Translations under genes and position numbers: made by a program
Assembly: GCF_003945595.2 (NCBI RefSeq)
Contig: NW_024104332.1
Span: 3,782,001 to 3,846,000, forward strand
Direction: 5' to 3'
DNA: 64,000 nt
From: Pipra filicauda
Lineage: Eukaryota > Chordata > Aves > Passeriformes > Pipridae
Shown: positions 38,150 through 50,200 of the stretch, piece after piece
Layout of the letters: each line of letters opens with the position of its first letter
How positions within the stretch are numbered: position 1 is the first letter of the stretch
The notes under the pieces: model-generated
Seen by the model: only the letters and a program-made list of their open reading frames with translations
The model's database searches: none
Told to the model about the DNA's origin: nothing

Positions 38150-39050
38150 CTCCTTCAGCAATTTTGCAGATTACACTAAGCTGGGGGGGAGTGTTGAACA
38201 GCTGGAAGGCAGGAGGGCTCTGCAGAAGGACATGGATAGGTTGGAGAGTTGGGCTGATTCCAAGGGGATGAGGTTCAACCAGGCCAAGTGCCGGGTCCTG
38301 CACTTTGGCCACAACAACCCCCTGCAGCGCCACAGGCTGGGGACAGAGTGGCTGGAGAGAAGCCAGACAGAGAGGGACCTGGGAGTTTGGATTGATAGGA
38401 AGATGAACAGGAGCCAGCAGTGTGCCCAGGTGGCCAAGAAGACCAATGGATCCTGGCCTGGCTCAGGAACAGTGTGGCCAACAGGTCCAAGGAAGTGATT
38501 CTTCCCCTGTACTCAGCACTGGTGAGGCCACCCCTGGAGTGCTGTGTCCAGTTCTGGGCCCCTCAGTTCAGGAAGGATATTGAGGTCCTGGAGCAGGTCC
38601 AGAGAAGGGCAACAAGGCTGTTGAAGGGACTGGAGCACAAGTGCTATGAGGAGAGGCTCAGGGAGCTGGGGCTGTTCAGCCTGGAGAAGAGGAGGCTCAG
38701 GGGAGACCTCCTCACTCTCTACAGCTCCCTGAAAGGAGGTTGTAGCCAGGTGGGGGTTGGTCTCTTTTCCCAGGCAACTATCAACAAGACAAGAAGGCTT
38801 GGTCTTAAGCTGTGCCAGGGGAGGTTTAGGTTGGATATTAGAAAGAATTTCTTTCCAGAGATGGTAATCAGCCATTGGAATGGGCTGCCCAGGGAAGTGG
38901 TGGATTCTCCGTCCCTGGAGATTTTTAAGAAGAGACTGGATGTGGCATCAGTGCCATGGTCTAGTAACCGCAGCAGTAGTGGATCAAGGGTTGGACTTGA
39001 TGATCTCGGAGGTCCCTTCCAACCCAGCTGATTCTATGATTCTATGATTC
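38150..39050 (+). mobile_element. CR1 LINE, 5'-truncated, ending in the octamer tail
   Basis: This is the 3' part of a CR1 non-LTR retrotransposon: the last part of ORF2 (reverse transcriptase) plus the short 3' end. The catalytic FADD box appears at 38,163-38,174 as FADY, with the second Asp codon GAC changed to TAC, so even this part could not be active. Downstream come the usual CR1 words ([38 protein letters not shown]). A one-base deletion near 38,448 shifts the frame; the second part stays open to the ORF2 stop at 39,029-39,031. The element ends with ATTCTATG repeats to 39,050, the avian CR1 signature. It is much better preserved than the copy at 24.2 kb, hence younger. Confidence 0.97.
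38163..39031 (+). pseudogene. CR1 ORF2 reverse-transcriptase remnant
   Basis: The coding part of the CR1 copy. Frame 1 runs from before 38,163 to about 38,448 and frame 3 continues from about 38,450 to the stop at 39,031, so a single-base loss accounts for the switch. The first part covers the region just after the polymerase active site; the second covers the thumb and C-terminal region, ending in GGPFQPS. The endonuclease domain and most of the reverse transcriptase are missing through 5' truncation, which is usual because target-primed reverse transcription often stops early. The open frame on the opposite strand at 38,513-38,875 is only its shadow. Confidence 0.93.
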
Positions 39051-41738
39051 CCCTCACCGTGTGGTTATCCTCCCTGGAAATGGGCACCTGGTCTTTGCCA
39101 CCTCAGGAAGACAGAAGCATGGGAATGACCAACACTTGCCCTGCTCCCTTGTTGCCTGAGGGTTTTTTGATTTTTCTATTTTTCTAATTTTTATAAGTTT
39201 TAGAAGTAGTTATATAGCAAATGCAGATTTTAGAAGCAGCTGCATTTATTCCCTCACCCTTTGGCACAGTAGCTACACAGATCCCCAACCCTCTTACCCC
39301 ATTCCATGTTCCCCATATCAATTCCCCCTTAAATTCCATTTAGTATATTTAGTCTTCTTTTCAAGGTAGGTCTTCTACTGTTTAAGAACATCTGCTCCCT
39401 ACCCTGAACTGCAAGATATAACCGAGGACTGTGTGCACTGTGTGCTCCAAAGAAGAGGAAGATGATGAAGAGAGGGTCCTGATACAACCCCAGACCCAAT
39501 TCCCAGGTCAGGGGGTGGAACAGGGTAAAGGCCAGGGGTGGATGATTCAGGGATTGGATGGACATCATTATAAAATTTTAACACTGGATCAAGAGCAGCA
39601 GCACGTGTAACTTATAACCCCAGTGCCTGAGAGGCATAATTAAAACCTTCCCTCACCTTACCTCCAAAATTAGATTGCCCTGGAGTTTTTTCTCCCTGAG
39701 TTTTCTTTAGGCAGCACCCTCTTAATGCTGTTCTTTAAGGTGTGACCTTGTCCTTTCTCATGTGTGTGGTGTTCCTTCAGGCTCCTTGTGGTTCACCTGT
39801 TGGACAGACTGCATCTTGCTGTTTATTTGGGATTCACTGTCTATGCATAAAGTAAGGTCAAAAGTGAATAGTGTGATAATTCTGGCTTGCCACCTGTTCT
39901 GAGTGAGCTCAGTAGCACTTAGCAGCAAATCCATTTCTGCCAGAGCTTTATCAGCTCTAGGAGATACCAAGCCCTGTTTGAAAGTTTCCAAGGACCTGAA
40001 TGTGTGTCATAAAATGAAAAGCAATACTAATAGCTAATTCTTATTACTAATTTTTGTTTTATTTTGATTTTTTAACATTTTAAAAGTCACTTGTTAGACC
40101 TTATTTTGCATTTATCTGATAAATTAAATGTCCTTCTTTCCTCCTTACAGACTATGATCAAGCTCCTGCTGAGAATATTTTTGATATGTCAGTTCACTGG
40201 ATCTCCATTAGTATGCTTATTCTGTAAGGTTGATTTTCCAGTTCTTGAAATGTTGTTGTAATTCTCTTATGGACCTTTCTGGTAGGACAAACACCCGAAC
40301 TGCAAACAGGATGCTAATATCAGAGTGGTCAACTATCATATCCATCCACAGAAAAAGTTTCTTCTGAAATTCTGTATTTTCTTCTATGTCTTTATTCCTG
40401 TTAACTATACTACTCTAAAATTTTCTTAGTCATGTTTTTCCTAAGGCAATGCCTACAGCATAAGAGCATCTTGCCTGTCCTCTCCTTACTTAATTACAGA
40501 ATTGGAGAATAGTTTTCTGGAAATTATGTGCTGCCTAACTTTGAACAAGTTACCTTTTTTCCTGTGACTTTGGTAGCCTGTGTGTGGCACGGATGGGGGG
40601 GAAGGTGCTGGGGTGAAAGGAGTGCCTGAGTGAGAAGGGATTTTATAGAGGGATAAAAACTGAAATGCTCTTTAGGAGGACAGAGCCCTTCAGGATGTCA
40701 GCAGGATGAGGTGTATAATTACTTTGGTTTTCAACATGTCCTTCCAAGCATGCTCACTAAATAGTGCTTATACCAGTTATGAAATCTGTTATCTGTGACA
40801 TGGAAAACACAAGAACTGTGGTAATTTAAAATAAGTTAACACCTTTGTAAGAGAAATTTGGAAAATTTTGGGGTTTACATCTCTCTTTCTCCAGTTCTTA
40901 TGGACTCCATTGCTGTTGGATTTTTTTAGTTGAGTTGAGTTTTGCTCTTCCACTTTAGGTGTGAGATATACATGCAAAAAGTTCTTAAATATGTAAACTT
41001 AGTTACACTATTTGCCCCAGAAGATCACTAGAGCTGACAAGGTACAATTTTTATCAGAATAAAAAATCCTTTTCAGTTTATAATTACATTTTGTGAAAAC
41101 CTTCAGGTCTCGAGCATCCATCCTGAATGAACTATGAAGTGAATAATTTACATGACTTTATTTTTCAGAGGGAAGCTGATGTTCAAACTGATGATAAAAT
41201 ACATCAGTTTCAAAAGCTTGTTTTGAGTAGCCACCACCAAATAGGGTAACTGCCTTTGGAAAACGGGACATGCTTCTGGTCATGCTCTTGCATTCCTGCA
41301 GTGTACCCTGCCCAAGCTGGGTGAGCAATGGGTGCTGTATTGCTCACGTAATTCTGTAAATATCTAAGCCACGCCACAGTGAAAGCACAGCATCACCAGC
41401 TCCAGTGCAGATGTTTTCCATACAGGAAACCTCTAATCCAAACTTTCCCTCCTCTCCTCTTGCTGGCCTCACATGGCCTCATCGTGTTCTTTGCTCATTT
41501 TGAAACAATAATATATATTTGAATGGCAGCCAGACCGATTGCAGCCTGCCTTGTCCTTCTGACAATTGCATTTAGCAGACCATTCCAATCAACCAGAGTG
41601 GGGGTAGAAAACAATTTTTGTTGTTAATGAGTTCAAGGATGATGATCCACTAAGTAAATCTTATTTCTTCTTCAGTCATTTCCCATCAGTCCCACATTCA
41701 GGCACAAACCATATATGTGCACATCTTTATTCATACTA
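39051..41738. other. Unique noncoding sequence
   Basis: The 39.3-39.6 kb part has two overlapping minus-strand frames (79 and 61 codons), Pro- and Leu-rich, with no recognised family. From 39.9 kb onwards the sequence is AT-rich. No mobile element was recognised right of the CR1 tail. Confidence 0.45.
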
Positions 41739-41807
41739 GAAATGTTTCCAGATTGCCAAAGCAATCTGGAAGGAGGTATTTGCCAAAGCATTTCTCTGAA
41801 ATGTTTC
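41739..41807. other. Perfect 11-bp hairpin inside a mirrored pair of direct repeats
   Basis: TTCCAGATTGC, CAAA, GCAATCTGGAA at 41,746-41,771 has exactly complementary 11-bp arms. The words GAAATGTTTC and TTGCCAAAGCA both occur twice: GAAATGTTTC at 41,739 and 41,798, TTGCCAAAGCA at 41,753 and 41,780, in the order A-B-B-A. The arrangement is unusual for AT-rich unique DNA. TTGGCA/TGCCAA half sites resemble NFI sites, which is inference. There is no adjacent gene. Confidence 0.8.
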
Positions 41808-42780
41808 TACTTCTGAACAAAAAATCAAGGTGAACCCTGAAGGATGCTGTACAGCACTTTTTTGTGTCATACCTTGTAAAGCCCAATTCAACAAACTGGT
41901 TTTCCTGTGATTAAATGTTACATTCTCACTTTGAAGTGACAGGGTGTCAGAATGACATGAATTGCTTGAAAAGTTTCAAAGCAGAGCTCAAGTGACTTGT
42001 TTTAAAGGATTTGTATATTCCTTGTGTTTGCAGAATAAGAGGCAGCTTTGTGTTTTTTTCTGGTGCCAAAACACACAGGAAAGCATGCATAATTTACTGG
42101 AATAAAATGGGATAAGGGAACCTTCCAAAGTATTTTATTTAAATTTTTGTTCTGGTTTATATTTGCTCCTCTTTTTTTGGTGTTTTTCTGGTAATTGGAA
42201 TAGATCTGAACTTGCAGTCTCCCAAAATTTATAGAGTCTGTGAGAACGTGTGTGGTGTGGGTGGCTTGGAATGTTTTCTGGATCCATGAAAGCAAACTTT
42301 TGTGTGTAATACGATGATAAATTTCACAACCGCTTTGAAGGTGAACAGGAACAATCTTATCACTGGACTGATTGAACAGACCTGTGTAATAGCCCCCATC
42401 AATCACATTTTTTTATTATTTGCAAATTTCTGATGCCTCCACTTCATGGCTTAGTCAGAACATGCTTCATGCAAACTGGTGATTTGTTAAAAAGCCCAAA
42501 CACCCCACATTTGTTTGTTCCCTCCTTTCTGTGTTTCACAAAGACAGAATAGTGCCATTATGTTTTTAATTGCTCCCACTGGGGATTCCAGGACACCAGT
42601 AAGAGAAGATCTACATTACGTAAGGGTCATAAAACACATCTCTAATGTTTGGGCTCCCTTGGAACGCTGTTATACATCCGGGCTGTGTCTATATGACTAA
42701 ATCCAAGCATGCCAGGAACATTTCTAAGCACTAGGGTGTGAATGTCTGTGCTAGTAAACAGAGCCTTACCTGGCATCAAT
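41808..42780. other. Unique noncoding sequence
   Basis: AT-rich. Contains a minus-strand chance frame of 134 codons (42,002-42,406), Lys-, Asn- and Thr-rich, with no domain. Nothing else seen. Confidence 0.45.
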
Positions 42781-43059
42781 TCATCCTTTTACAAACAGTG
42801 GTGTACCCAAACAAGTCCTGGGCACATTTTGGTGTTTTAGCTGTTTAACAGCCAGAGTGGCCAATCCCTGCAGGCAGATCTCCCGGAATCTCTCCTTTTG
42901 GAGAGTGAAAGCAGTTGTCCAGCTTTGACATAAGCCATCCCAATTCACTTGGACCCAGAGAATTCTCAGGCAAAATTCTTTTGCTGGAGCAGACGTAGCC
43001 AGAGGGACTACTATAAGAACCAGTAAAAGTTGATATTTCCCCAGACCTTGTGCTGTCAT
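42781..43059 (-). CDS. Small open frame with a signal-peptide-like start (uncertain)
   Basis: A 92-codon frame. Its first 25 or so residues have the layout of a signal peptide: a short start with one Lys, a hydrophobic core LLLVLIVVPLA, then TSA before Pro, a plausible cleavage site. The remaining part has four Cys and no known domain. The start codon context is weak (T at -3). Single-frame ORFs of this length arise often by chance in 64 kb. It could be a first coding exon of a secreted peptide gene, with CAA followed by GTGAAT in the frame as a weak donor, or simply chance. I recognise no family. Confidence 0.12.
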   Translation of the reverse strand: MTAQGLGKYQLLLVLIVVPLATSAPAKEFCLRILWVQVNWDGLCQSWTTAFTLQKERFREICLQGLATLAVKQLKHQNVPRTCLGTPLFVKG

Positions 43060-44089
43060 GGAAGGCTATTTTGGAAAAAAACCAACACTTCTCTCAGATA
43101 AGGAACATCTGCTCATTTGTGATTTTTGAAATATCAGGTATCATAAGGAACTAACAAACTGATATATCTCCAACTGGGTTGCAACCGATCCTTCATTTTT
43201 GAGGAAAGATTTTCAATTGAAATATTTCCATCTCGGCCTCTTTCCCAGTTTATTTCAGTTTCCCACAGACCTGCTGAGCTCCTTTGTTGTTGCAAACGAG
43301 TAATGGGGAAAAACTACAATTAGCCTGAAGTTGAAGGGCAAGATGTGTTTGAAAAAGAAACTCATTGGCTGCACGTTGGACCTCAATGGGTAGCTCACGG
43401 AGTGCTGGAAAGCAGGAAAATCACATAAGATTTTTAGTAGAATTTTAGAGGTTCACAAAGTTACTTAGAAATCCTCAGGAAGAATGAAAATGTTGACTGT
43501 CATTTAATTGATTTAGGACATATTCTACTTCTGTTAAAAAACAGTTAAAGAAACAGACTGTCCACTTAGAGATTTCTATCATAAGCCAAACAAGAAAAAC
43601 CACCCGTAGAAATCAGTGAAGAATCTAGTCTCGATATAGCAAGGGAAAGTGGAGGTAGAAGCTGGTGATTTACACAATACATTAATAATTTAGAATGTTT
43701 GTTATATACAAAATTCCTAACTAAGGTCCAATCTGGTGACACAGAATAATTTGTGCCTCAGAAGTTGACACAATTAGCAAAGATAATTTTGGTATTGAAA
43801 AAAAAAGAAAGGTAAGCATTGTAAGACGAAGAATTTACAGATTTAAAAAAGTGGGTTATTAACCCAGATTTCCCCCAGAAAAGACACAATGAGAAAGATT
43901 TGTAATTGGTAGTAAAAACAATTAAAAAAAAATAAAATAAACCAAAAAAGAATGGAAGTTCTGCAGTGCTGCTGGCTGGCTTGAGACCAAGGGGCAGTCA
44001 GATGCCTTTTCCTCCCACTCCTTCACTTGGTGTTAGCAGGAGTCAGAACCTCTAGGGCCAATAGCAGTATTAACAGTGTAAAGGTTTTT
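43060..44089. other. Unique noncoding sequence
   Basis: AT-rich with A runs around 43,798 and 43,921-43,945. No gene or element recognised. Confidence 0.5.
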
Positions 44090-44575
44090 TGGGGTCTTCC
44101 AAGCAGAGTTGTATTTGATCCTTTTGTTTTGGTTTTTTGGTTTTTTTGTTTTTTTTTTTACTTTGGACAGCTTTCTGTCAATCTGCCATTTCTTATTTTC
44201 AGGATATGTCAGGATTGCTGATTTCTGCCTTTCCCTGTTTTCTCTCTTTCATGTCTCTTATTACTCCTGTTAATTGTAACTCTATTTTTTCTCCCAGAAT
44301 GATTTTCTCCCTTCCTGATTGCTCTTCTGTAACTCCTTTCCCATCTCTCTCCTTATCTGTGCTTGTCATGTCTGCTTTTCCTCACAGAACTCCTTGTCCA
44401 GGTTTCCTTTCTCGAAGGTAAAAAAAATTAAAGACATTCCAAACCATTTGTTCATTTATTTTGTCAACTGTTTGTTATTCTGTCTTCCAAGTTATCTCTT
44501 CCCTCTAACACCACTGTTCTTTGTCTTTGTCTGTTTAATTTATAGGCGCTTTTGTATAATCTCTCTTTTAAAATT
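44090..44575. other. Pyrimidine-biased block
   Basis: For nearly 500 bases the plus strand is dominated by T and C, starting with a T/G-rich run at 44,120-44,160 and continuing with CTTTCC, CTCTCTCC and similar words. Open plus-strand frames here are rich in Phe, Leu and Ser for that reason. The composition could reflect a decayed polypyrimidine repeat or transcription-linked strand asymmetry. No splice site with a following exon was identified. Confidence 0.5.
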
Positions 44576-47100
44576 CATTATATGCAAAATCTCTTTTGAG
44601 ATCTTCACTAATAGAATGGTCATCAATAACATGTTGGAATGAGTCAGAAGTGACACAGAGAATTTTGAAAAGGTGCCAAGTTTCGGATGTGTCTTTGGAC
44701 ATTTAATGTGACCTTCCATATCTGTTGCCTCTTAAAACTGGAAGGGCAGATAAGTTGCACCAATGCAATAGAAAGATGATCTTTCCTTTGTCTAAAGGGT
44801 TTGTCACAACAGCTACTATGAATTGACTATAGCATGAGGGAAACCATTGCTTGGGGTTTGGCTTCATGGGCATCTTATAAGTATTGTCCTATCCTACAAG
44901 TTTTGTTTTCAAAAGAATAGAGAAGCTTGTCAACTGAGCTTTGTGATGGCAATTTTCCAGCTGGGAGTTATTTATTTAAAGCAGCACACTTGTATTGCCT
45001 AATGCACACCAAAATGTGACCTCCTTCAGCAGAAACCGCAAACTGAAAAGTAGCCCTGTATGAGGGAATATTCCTGGGCTGTTTTAAGTCCAAAGACACC
45101 AAACACCTGGCATCTAAGCATTGCACTTGGCTTTGACTCCTAATCCCAGCAATATCCAGGAAACTGTTGAGTTCAGCTGTGGTACTCACCACAGTTTGGC
45201 TTTTCATGTGGACAAAATTCTTCATCTAACTAAACCTAAAGTTCTAATGATGTTAGGTGTGTATAGTGAACGTCAGTAACGTTTTCCCTTTGATCTCAAT
45301 GGGAAGTGTTTCCACCCCCAAGATGAAAGAGATACCAAAAAGGACACTCCCCATTAAATAGATTTGCTGTCCATAGTGACCTAAAGTTCTACCAAGTCTT
45401 ATTTAATGTTCAAGTTTGTGCTGCCTACCATCTTTCTGTTGGATGATCTTGTCCTCATGCATTATTCAGTGATGAACTAGGTCAAAGTAAACTTAGCATT
45501 GCTACCACAATGAGCCATTTCACTGTGGTTGTCTGGAGCAGTCTGAACCCGGCGTGTGTAACATTTTCTCTGTACAATGATTAACATCATTTGAGCCAGT
45601 GGTTGAAATACTTACAAAGGATGGAAAAGGAGCTGTAGCAAATGAAATAGGGCATTAATGCCCACCTTACCATAAGTAAAGCTGTGACACACATCAAAAA
45701 AATCAGCTGGGCATCAGATGCAGACAGCAACAGTCCCGCCTCTGAAGAGGTGATAGGTCCCATCTATTGACCAAATAAGAGTACTGATATCTTCCCTGTC
45801 CATACATCTCTGAAATGCCATCAGTTCTGGGGCTTCCCATGACAGTGCAACTCTCCAGGAGGTAGTCAATCACCAGAAATGTTCCTGGAGCAATAGAGAA
45901 AGATCAAAATGTATCTGTACTTTGAGATGTCTGAATGGATCCTTAGGATTATGGGGAGTGGGGCAGTTAAGGACTCCTAAGGACATCTAAGGACTGTTGT
46001 ATTTTCTGCCAATCCTCCCTGGCGAATCCAGCAGTCCAATCTATATAGCTCTGGTTCCCCCACTTGCCGTGTTTCAAATTGACTTGGCTTGACTGTTAGT
46101 ATTTAAATTACTTTTTTCATTCTTGAACTCAGGTGATCTTACACTTTAAAGTGCTTGTATACTTGTCTGAAGTTGATTCTACTTTAGTGAATGAAGCTGC
46201 CTGGAAGATCTTACACCTAAAAGCTTCCTGTTAAACATGCAAAACAGCACTGGATATGTGCTTTTAGCAGTAATAATTATACTTGTGATTCTCCTGTTTA
46301 ATGATTCACTTGACCTTTTCTAACCTAGATTTTTACTTGTATAAAGAACTAAGAAGTTTCATTTACATTTAAAAAAATTTACAGCCACGTGTCTCTCAGC
46401 TGGCCTGAGCAGCACTACTTAAATTGCCAAGAGTAGGAGAAAAAAATTCCAGTGAGAAATCACCTGAAGACAGGCTAAGTTGCCAAGTAGTCACTTGTTT
46501 GACCCCAAGCAGCTGGTATTGTTCATGCTATGTAAAGTTGGAGGACAGATCCTAACATTTCCTGGTGCTGGCTCAGCTCTCAGGAGTGAGGAGGGAGCTG
46601 TCAGCTGACTGATGGTGAGACCTCAGCAGGATGGGATGCACAGGCAGAACTTCCCTCCAACTGGACAACCTGTGTCCTTCAGTCAGAGGTGGAAACTTGC
46701 TGGGGTGAGGGGAACCATTTAGATAAATGCAAGTTGGGTTGTTTTTTTTTTTTGCTCCCTCTGCTTAGGTTGTTCACGCTGTTGAGTCTGAAAGGCAGGT
46801 TCTTCAAAACAGATGGTTCTTTTCATTTGAGTCGATTTATTTGGCTCCTTTAATGAGGTGCCGAAAGTAAAGACGTTTAACATGCATTTTTCAAGGACTG
46901 CAGGTGAGATTTTGCTGCAGATGAAGGGAGACTATAACCTAAGGTTATTCCATAGGTTTAAGAATAGACAATTGTAGGGTTCTAGCTTATGTCCTGTAGT
47001 GGACTAGTGAAATAAAGCCTCAGGTTAGGGCTACTGATGAAATCAAGGCCAGTGCTTGAACTGAGGGGCCTCAAAATCAGATTTTTTATTTTTTTTCAGA
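44576..47100. other. Unique noncoding sequence
   Basis: No gene recognised. A triple CTAAGGAC-type word lies near 45,965-45,995, and a T run at 46,741-46,753. A GC-richer part lies at 46.55-46.72 kb. Confidence 0.5.
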
Positions 47101-47170
47101 ATGGAATCACAGTTTTCATTTAGGACTCAGCGAGTTTATTCTGCCTGTAGTGGTAGCAGTTGCCAGCCTG

Positions 47171-47212
47171 TGATTAAGGTTAAGGCTAAGATTAGTGTTA
47201 GGGTTAAGTTTA
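47171..47212. repeat. Degenerate telomere-like patch (TTAGGG variants)
   Basis: A run of hexamer-like words: TTAAGG, TTAAGG, CTAAGA, TTAGTG, TTAGGG, TTAAGT. Only one is the exact vertebrate telomere unit. It may be a short decayed interstitial telomeric sequence or chance; other GGTTAGGG words occur nearby (47,023). Confidence 0.4.
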
Positions 47213-50200
47213 ATGCAGATGAGAGCCAAGAAGCAGCTCCATATGAAGCTGCTTGCCTAGTTTTGTATCAAAATGTTGGACTTAAAATTAGTTCCCTTGC
47301 CCAGAGAGGATGCTCAGTTAGGTTCAAATCTGTGTTTTAACTGGTGGGGTTTAAGGAGCCTGAACTCCATACAACTGAAATATGTTTCCCCCTTACAGAA
47401 TAACAACCAGCGCCAACAGAAACACCCTAATTAGGCTCTTTTAGTTGCCAAGAATTTCAGATTAGAGGAAAATCAGTATATTGCTGGATTGAAATTAGCG
47501 TTCAGACATGTCAAGCGTTGCAGAAGTATAACTCCATGCAGGAGAAAAGCTTTCCACATGAATAAATCAGACAAGGACCTCTTGTCTGAATCCAGTCTTT
47601 CTATCTTATCTGGAATGTGATGGTGAAAAACTCAGGACAGCAAGGACATAGCTAGGACTGGGAAAAGACTTGGGAAGCCACTGGAGGTGGATTTGAGCCA
47701 GTGCTGAAACTGGGTCTCATGACAGAGTAACTGGTTTATGGATAAATACAGGGCAACGACCAGGGGTCAGAATTTCACTTGCTAGGGGAACTAAGAATTA
47801 AGTTTTGAATTAGCAACGTTGTGTTGTAACTAATGAACTTTAAGATGCTAATGGGTGTGGGTCAACACACAGTGCCAGTAAGGGCAGATGCAACAGGGTC
47901 AGGCATGGGTTAAAAAGATGTTCCTGCTGCTGGGTTAGTCATAGCTCCCTGGCTTTTCCTTCTGATTGTTTCTGCCTGACCAGAGATCTTAAGCTCAAGG
48001 CTGGATGTAGTGCTGGCATGTAGCCTAGAAGGGCTTTTCAATCACTGTTACACACCAGGCAGCCAGCACTGAGAATTTCGTGCAGGAAGGAGTTTCTGTG
48101 AGTCCCACTGGTCTGATACCTAGAGCCTGTCTCATCTGGAGTAAAGGGGATGATAGGGGCCAGTGTTAGGCAATGGCTTAATGCTGTCCTAATGAAAATG
48201 CACTTTGGTGCTGAGACAGCCAAGTATATTGTGTCAGACAGGACTTGCAAAAGGTGCCATTTTACGCGCAGAGAAAACTTTTATAATTTCTTTGGTGAAT
48301 CTAGAAGTGCCTTGTGCTTTCACTAGAAATACTGCTGGTTTGGATATGTGATTTTCTCTTTACAAAGCAGTGATATTAGTTTTTATGTAAATGTATCCAG
48401 TCTTCACATTTATGTGAGTTTTGTGAAAAATTTCTGAGGTATTAAATAATTATTTATAACTTTCAGTATTACGGTTTGTATAGAGTTAAATTGTGTTATA
48501 AGAGTAGATTCTCTCTATTAAGACAGAGTATCAGGGGTAGGTTTACAATGTGTAGTGGTTTGGGTTTTTTCCTTCCCTCGATCCTCTGTGTGGGTACTGG
48601 GTTTCTCCATGTGGAGGCATTAGAGTTGCTGTGCCAGATGGATGATGGAGCACTACTCTCTTAATTCCATATGAGAGGAATGATGGGCTCAGGAAGCAAT
48701 TTTGAGAAAGAAATTAGGACGTATATATCCTCTTACTATTCCTGGGATACAGGAAAACAACATAATTTTAAAAGTAGCAACAGAAGAGCTCTCACCATAA
48801 TCCTTTCTTTCAATAAACAGAGTTATCTTGTTTCATGAGTTAAATTTGCACCAATAAACACACCGTGAGTTCCCACAAGAACATGCCCAAGACAGTCCTC
48901 CACAGTCTAAAAATCATCCTAAAAATTATCTGAAAAATGTCCAAACTGCAGGAATTATCAGATCTCTGAGCTCTTTGTACTTGTCCTGTAGCCCAAAACT
49001 TAACTTCTAATGTGAAATTTCTAACCCTAAGGGTGTCCAGAATACTCTTAACTATCTGTAACCTCAGTTACTATTTGCTTAATTTATTAAAATTTTATTC
49101 TGTTTCATTTGGGGGTTAAAACTTATACAATTTTGATGACATTGTTAAAAATGAAAGTTGCTGCGAGTGAAATGCAGAAGCAAGTGATAAAGTTTTCAGA
49201 CATAAGCATGAATAATGCTCATGTTGACAGTAGTGAAACTATTCAAGTGTAGAAGTTTTTGTTCGTAAAGTATCTGTGGTTGATAACTCTTTGCAATGTT
49301 GCAAAACTTCATATAGGTGTTCATTACAAAATAGGTCCTATTCCTCAAAATCAAACTGTTTACCATTTTCTGTATCTGATTTTGCTGACAAAAGGTTCAG
49401 ACAATGCTAAAATATTCTTGTCTTCTGTAGGATATGACTTTTTTTCTTACTTTACTCCAAGCCTGTAAGCTCTCTACATGCAGAGGTCCCTTCTTTTTTG
49501 AGCAATTTTGTGGCATCTTGCCTGCCTTTTTAAATTTAATTGTGTGTTAAAATGATGGCATAGCTAATAGCAATTACTTCAGTTTTTCCATAGCTGCACA
49601 CAAAGCTGTATTTTCAGCAAAGTTTAGGGGAATTAGACAGTCAAATCCCAATAAATTTTAGTGGATTCCGGACACAGAACTGGCTCTGCTGCTTTGAAAA
49701 TCCTGAAAGACTTACAATTTTCTTTGCTTTTACTAAGTAAATGTGGTAACCTTTTTAAGTTAAATGTTTAGAAATTAGCTGAAACACTTGTTCTGAATAG
49801 ATCTAAATATTACCAAAATACAGCAGTATTGTATTTTGTAACAGTTTGTAGCAGTTCACATGCTCTCTTTTCCATCCCTCCTCCCTTCGCAAACTGAGGA
49901 CCTGAGGAGCCAGCAACTGAAGTCAATGGAAAGTGAAGCTGCTGAGCAACTCTGTAAACAAACTCTCCCGGCTCGGTGAGGTACTCACAGAAACGCATCC
50001 AAAAATGTGCTTTCCCTTTGTGTGGTGTCTGAACACCAACAGGGTGTTCAGGGTGAGGGCTGATGCCAACTCCAAGTGCAACTGCAGAGTGCCGTGGAGC
50101 GAAAGGAATTGTGTTAGCCACGGGTTTCCTCAGGCTCTCAAACCTCAGGTGTACAGCAGAACTGTAATGTGAGAGCAGTCAGTGTCCAGCTTCAAAGGCA

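Noticed and set aside
38513..38875. Minus-strand frame of 120 codons in the CR1 element
   Set aside because: Antisense shadow of CR1 ORF2; GC-rich coding sequence often leaves the complementary frame open.
45960..45996. Triple CTAAGGAC-type word considered as a regulatory cluster
   Set aside because: Short, imperfect and without context; ordinary slippage explains it.
47321..47330. GGTTCAAATC considered as the B box of a tRNA gene
   Set aside because: No acceptor stem, D arm or anticodon arm can be formed in the 75 bases around it.
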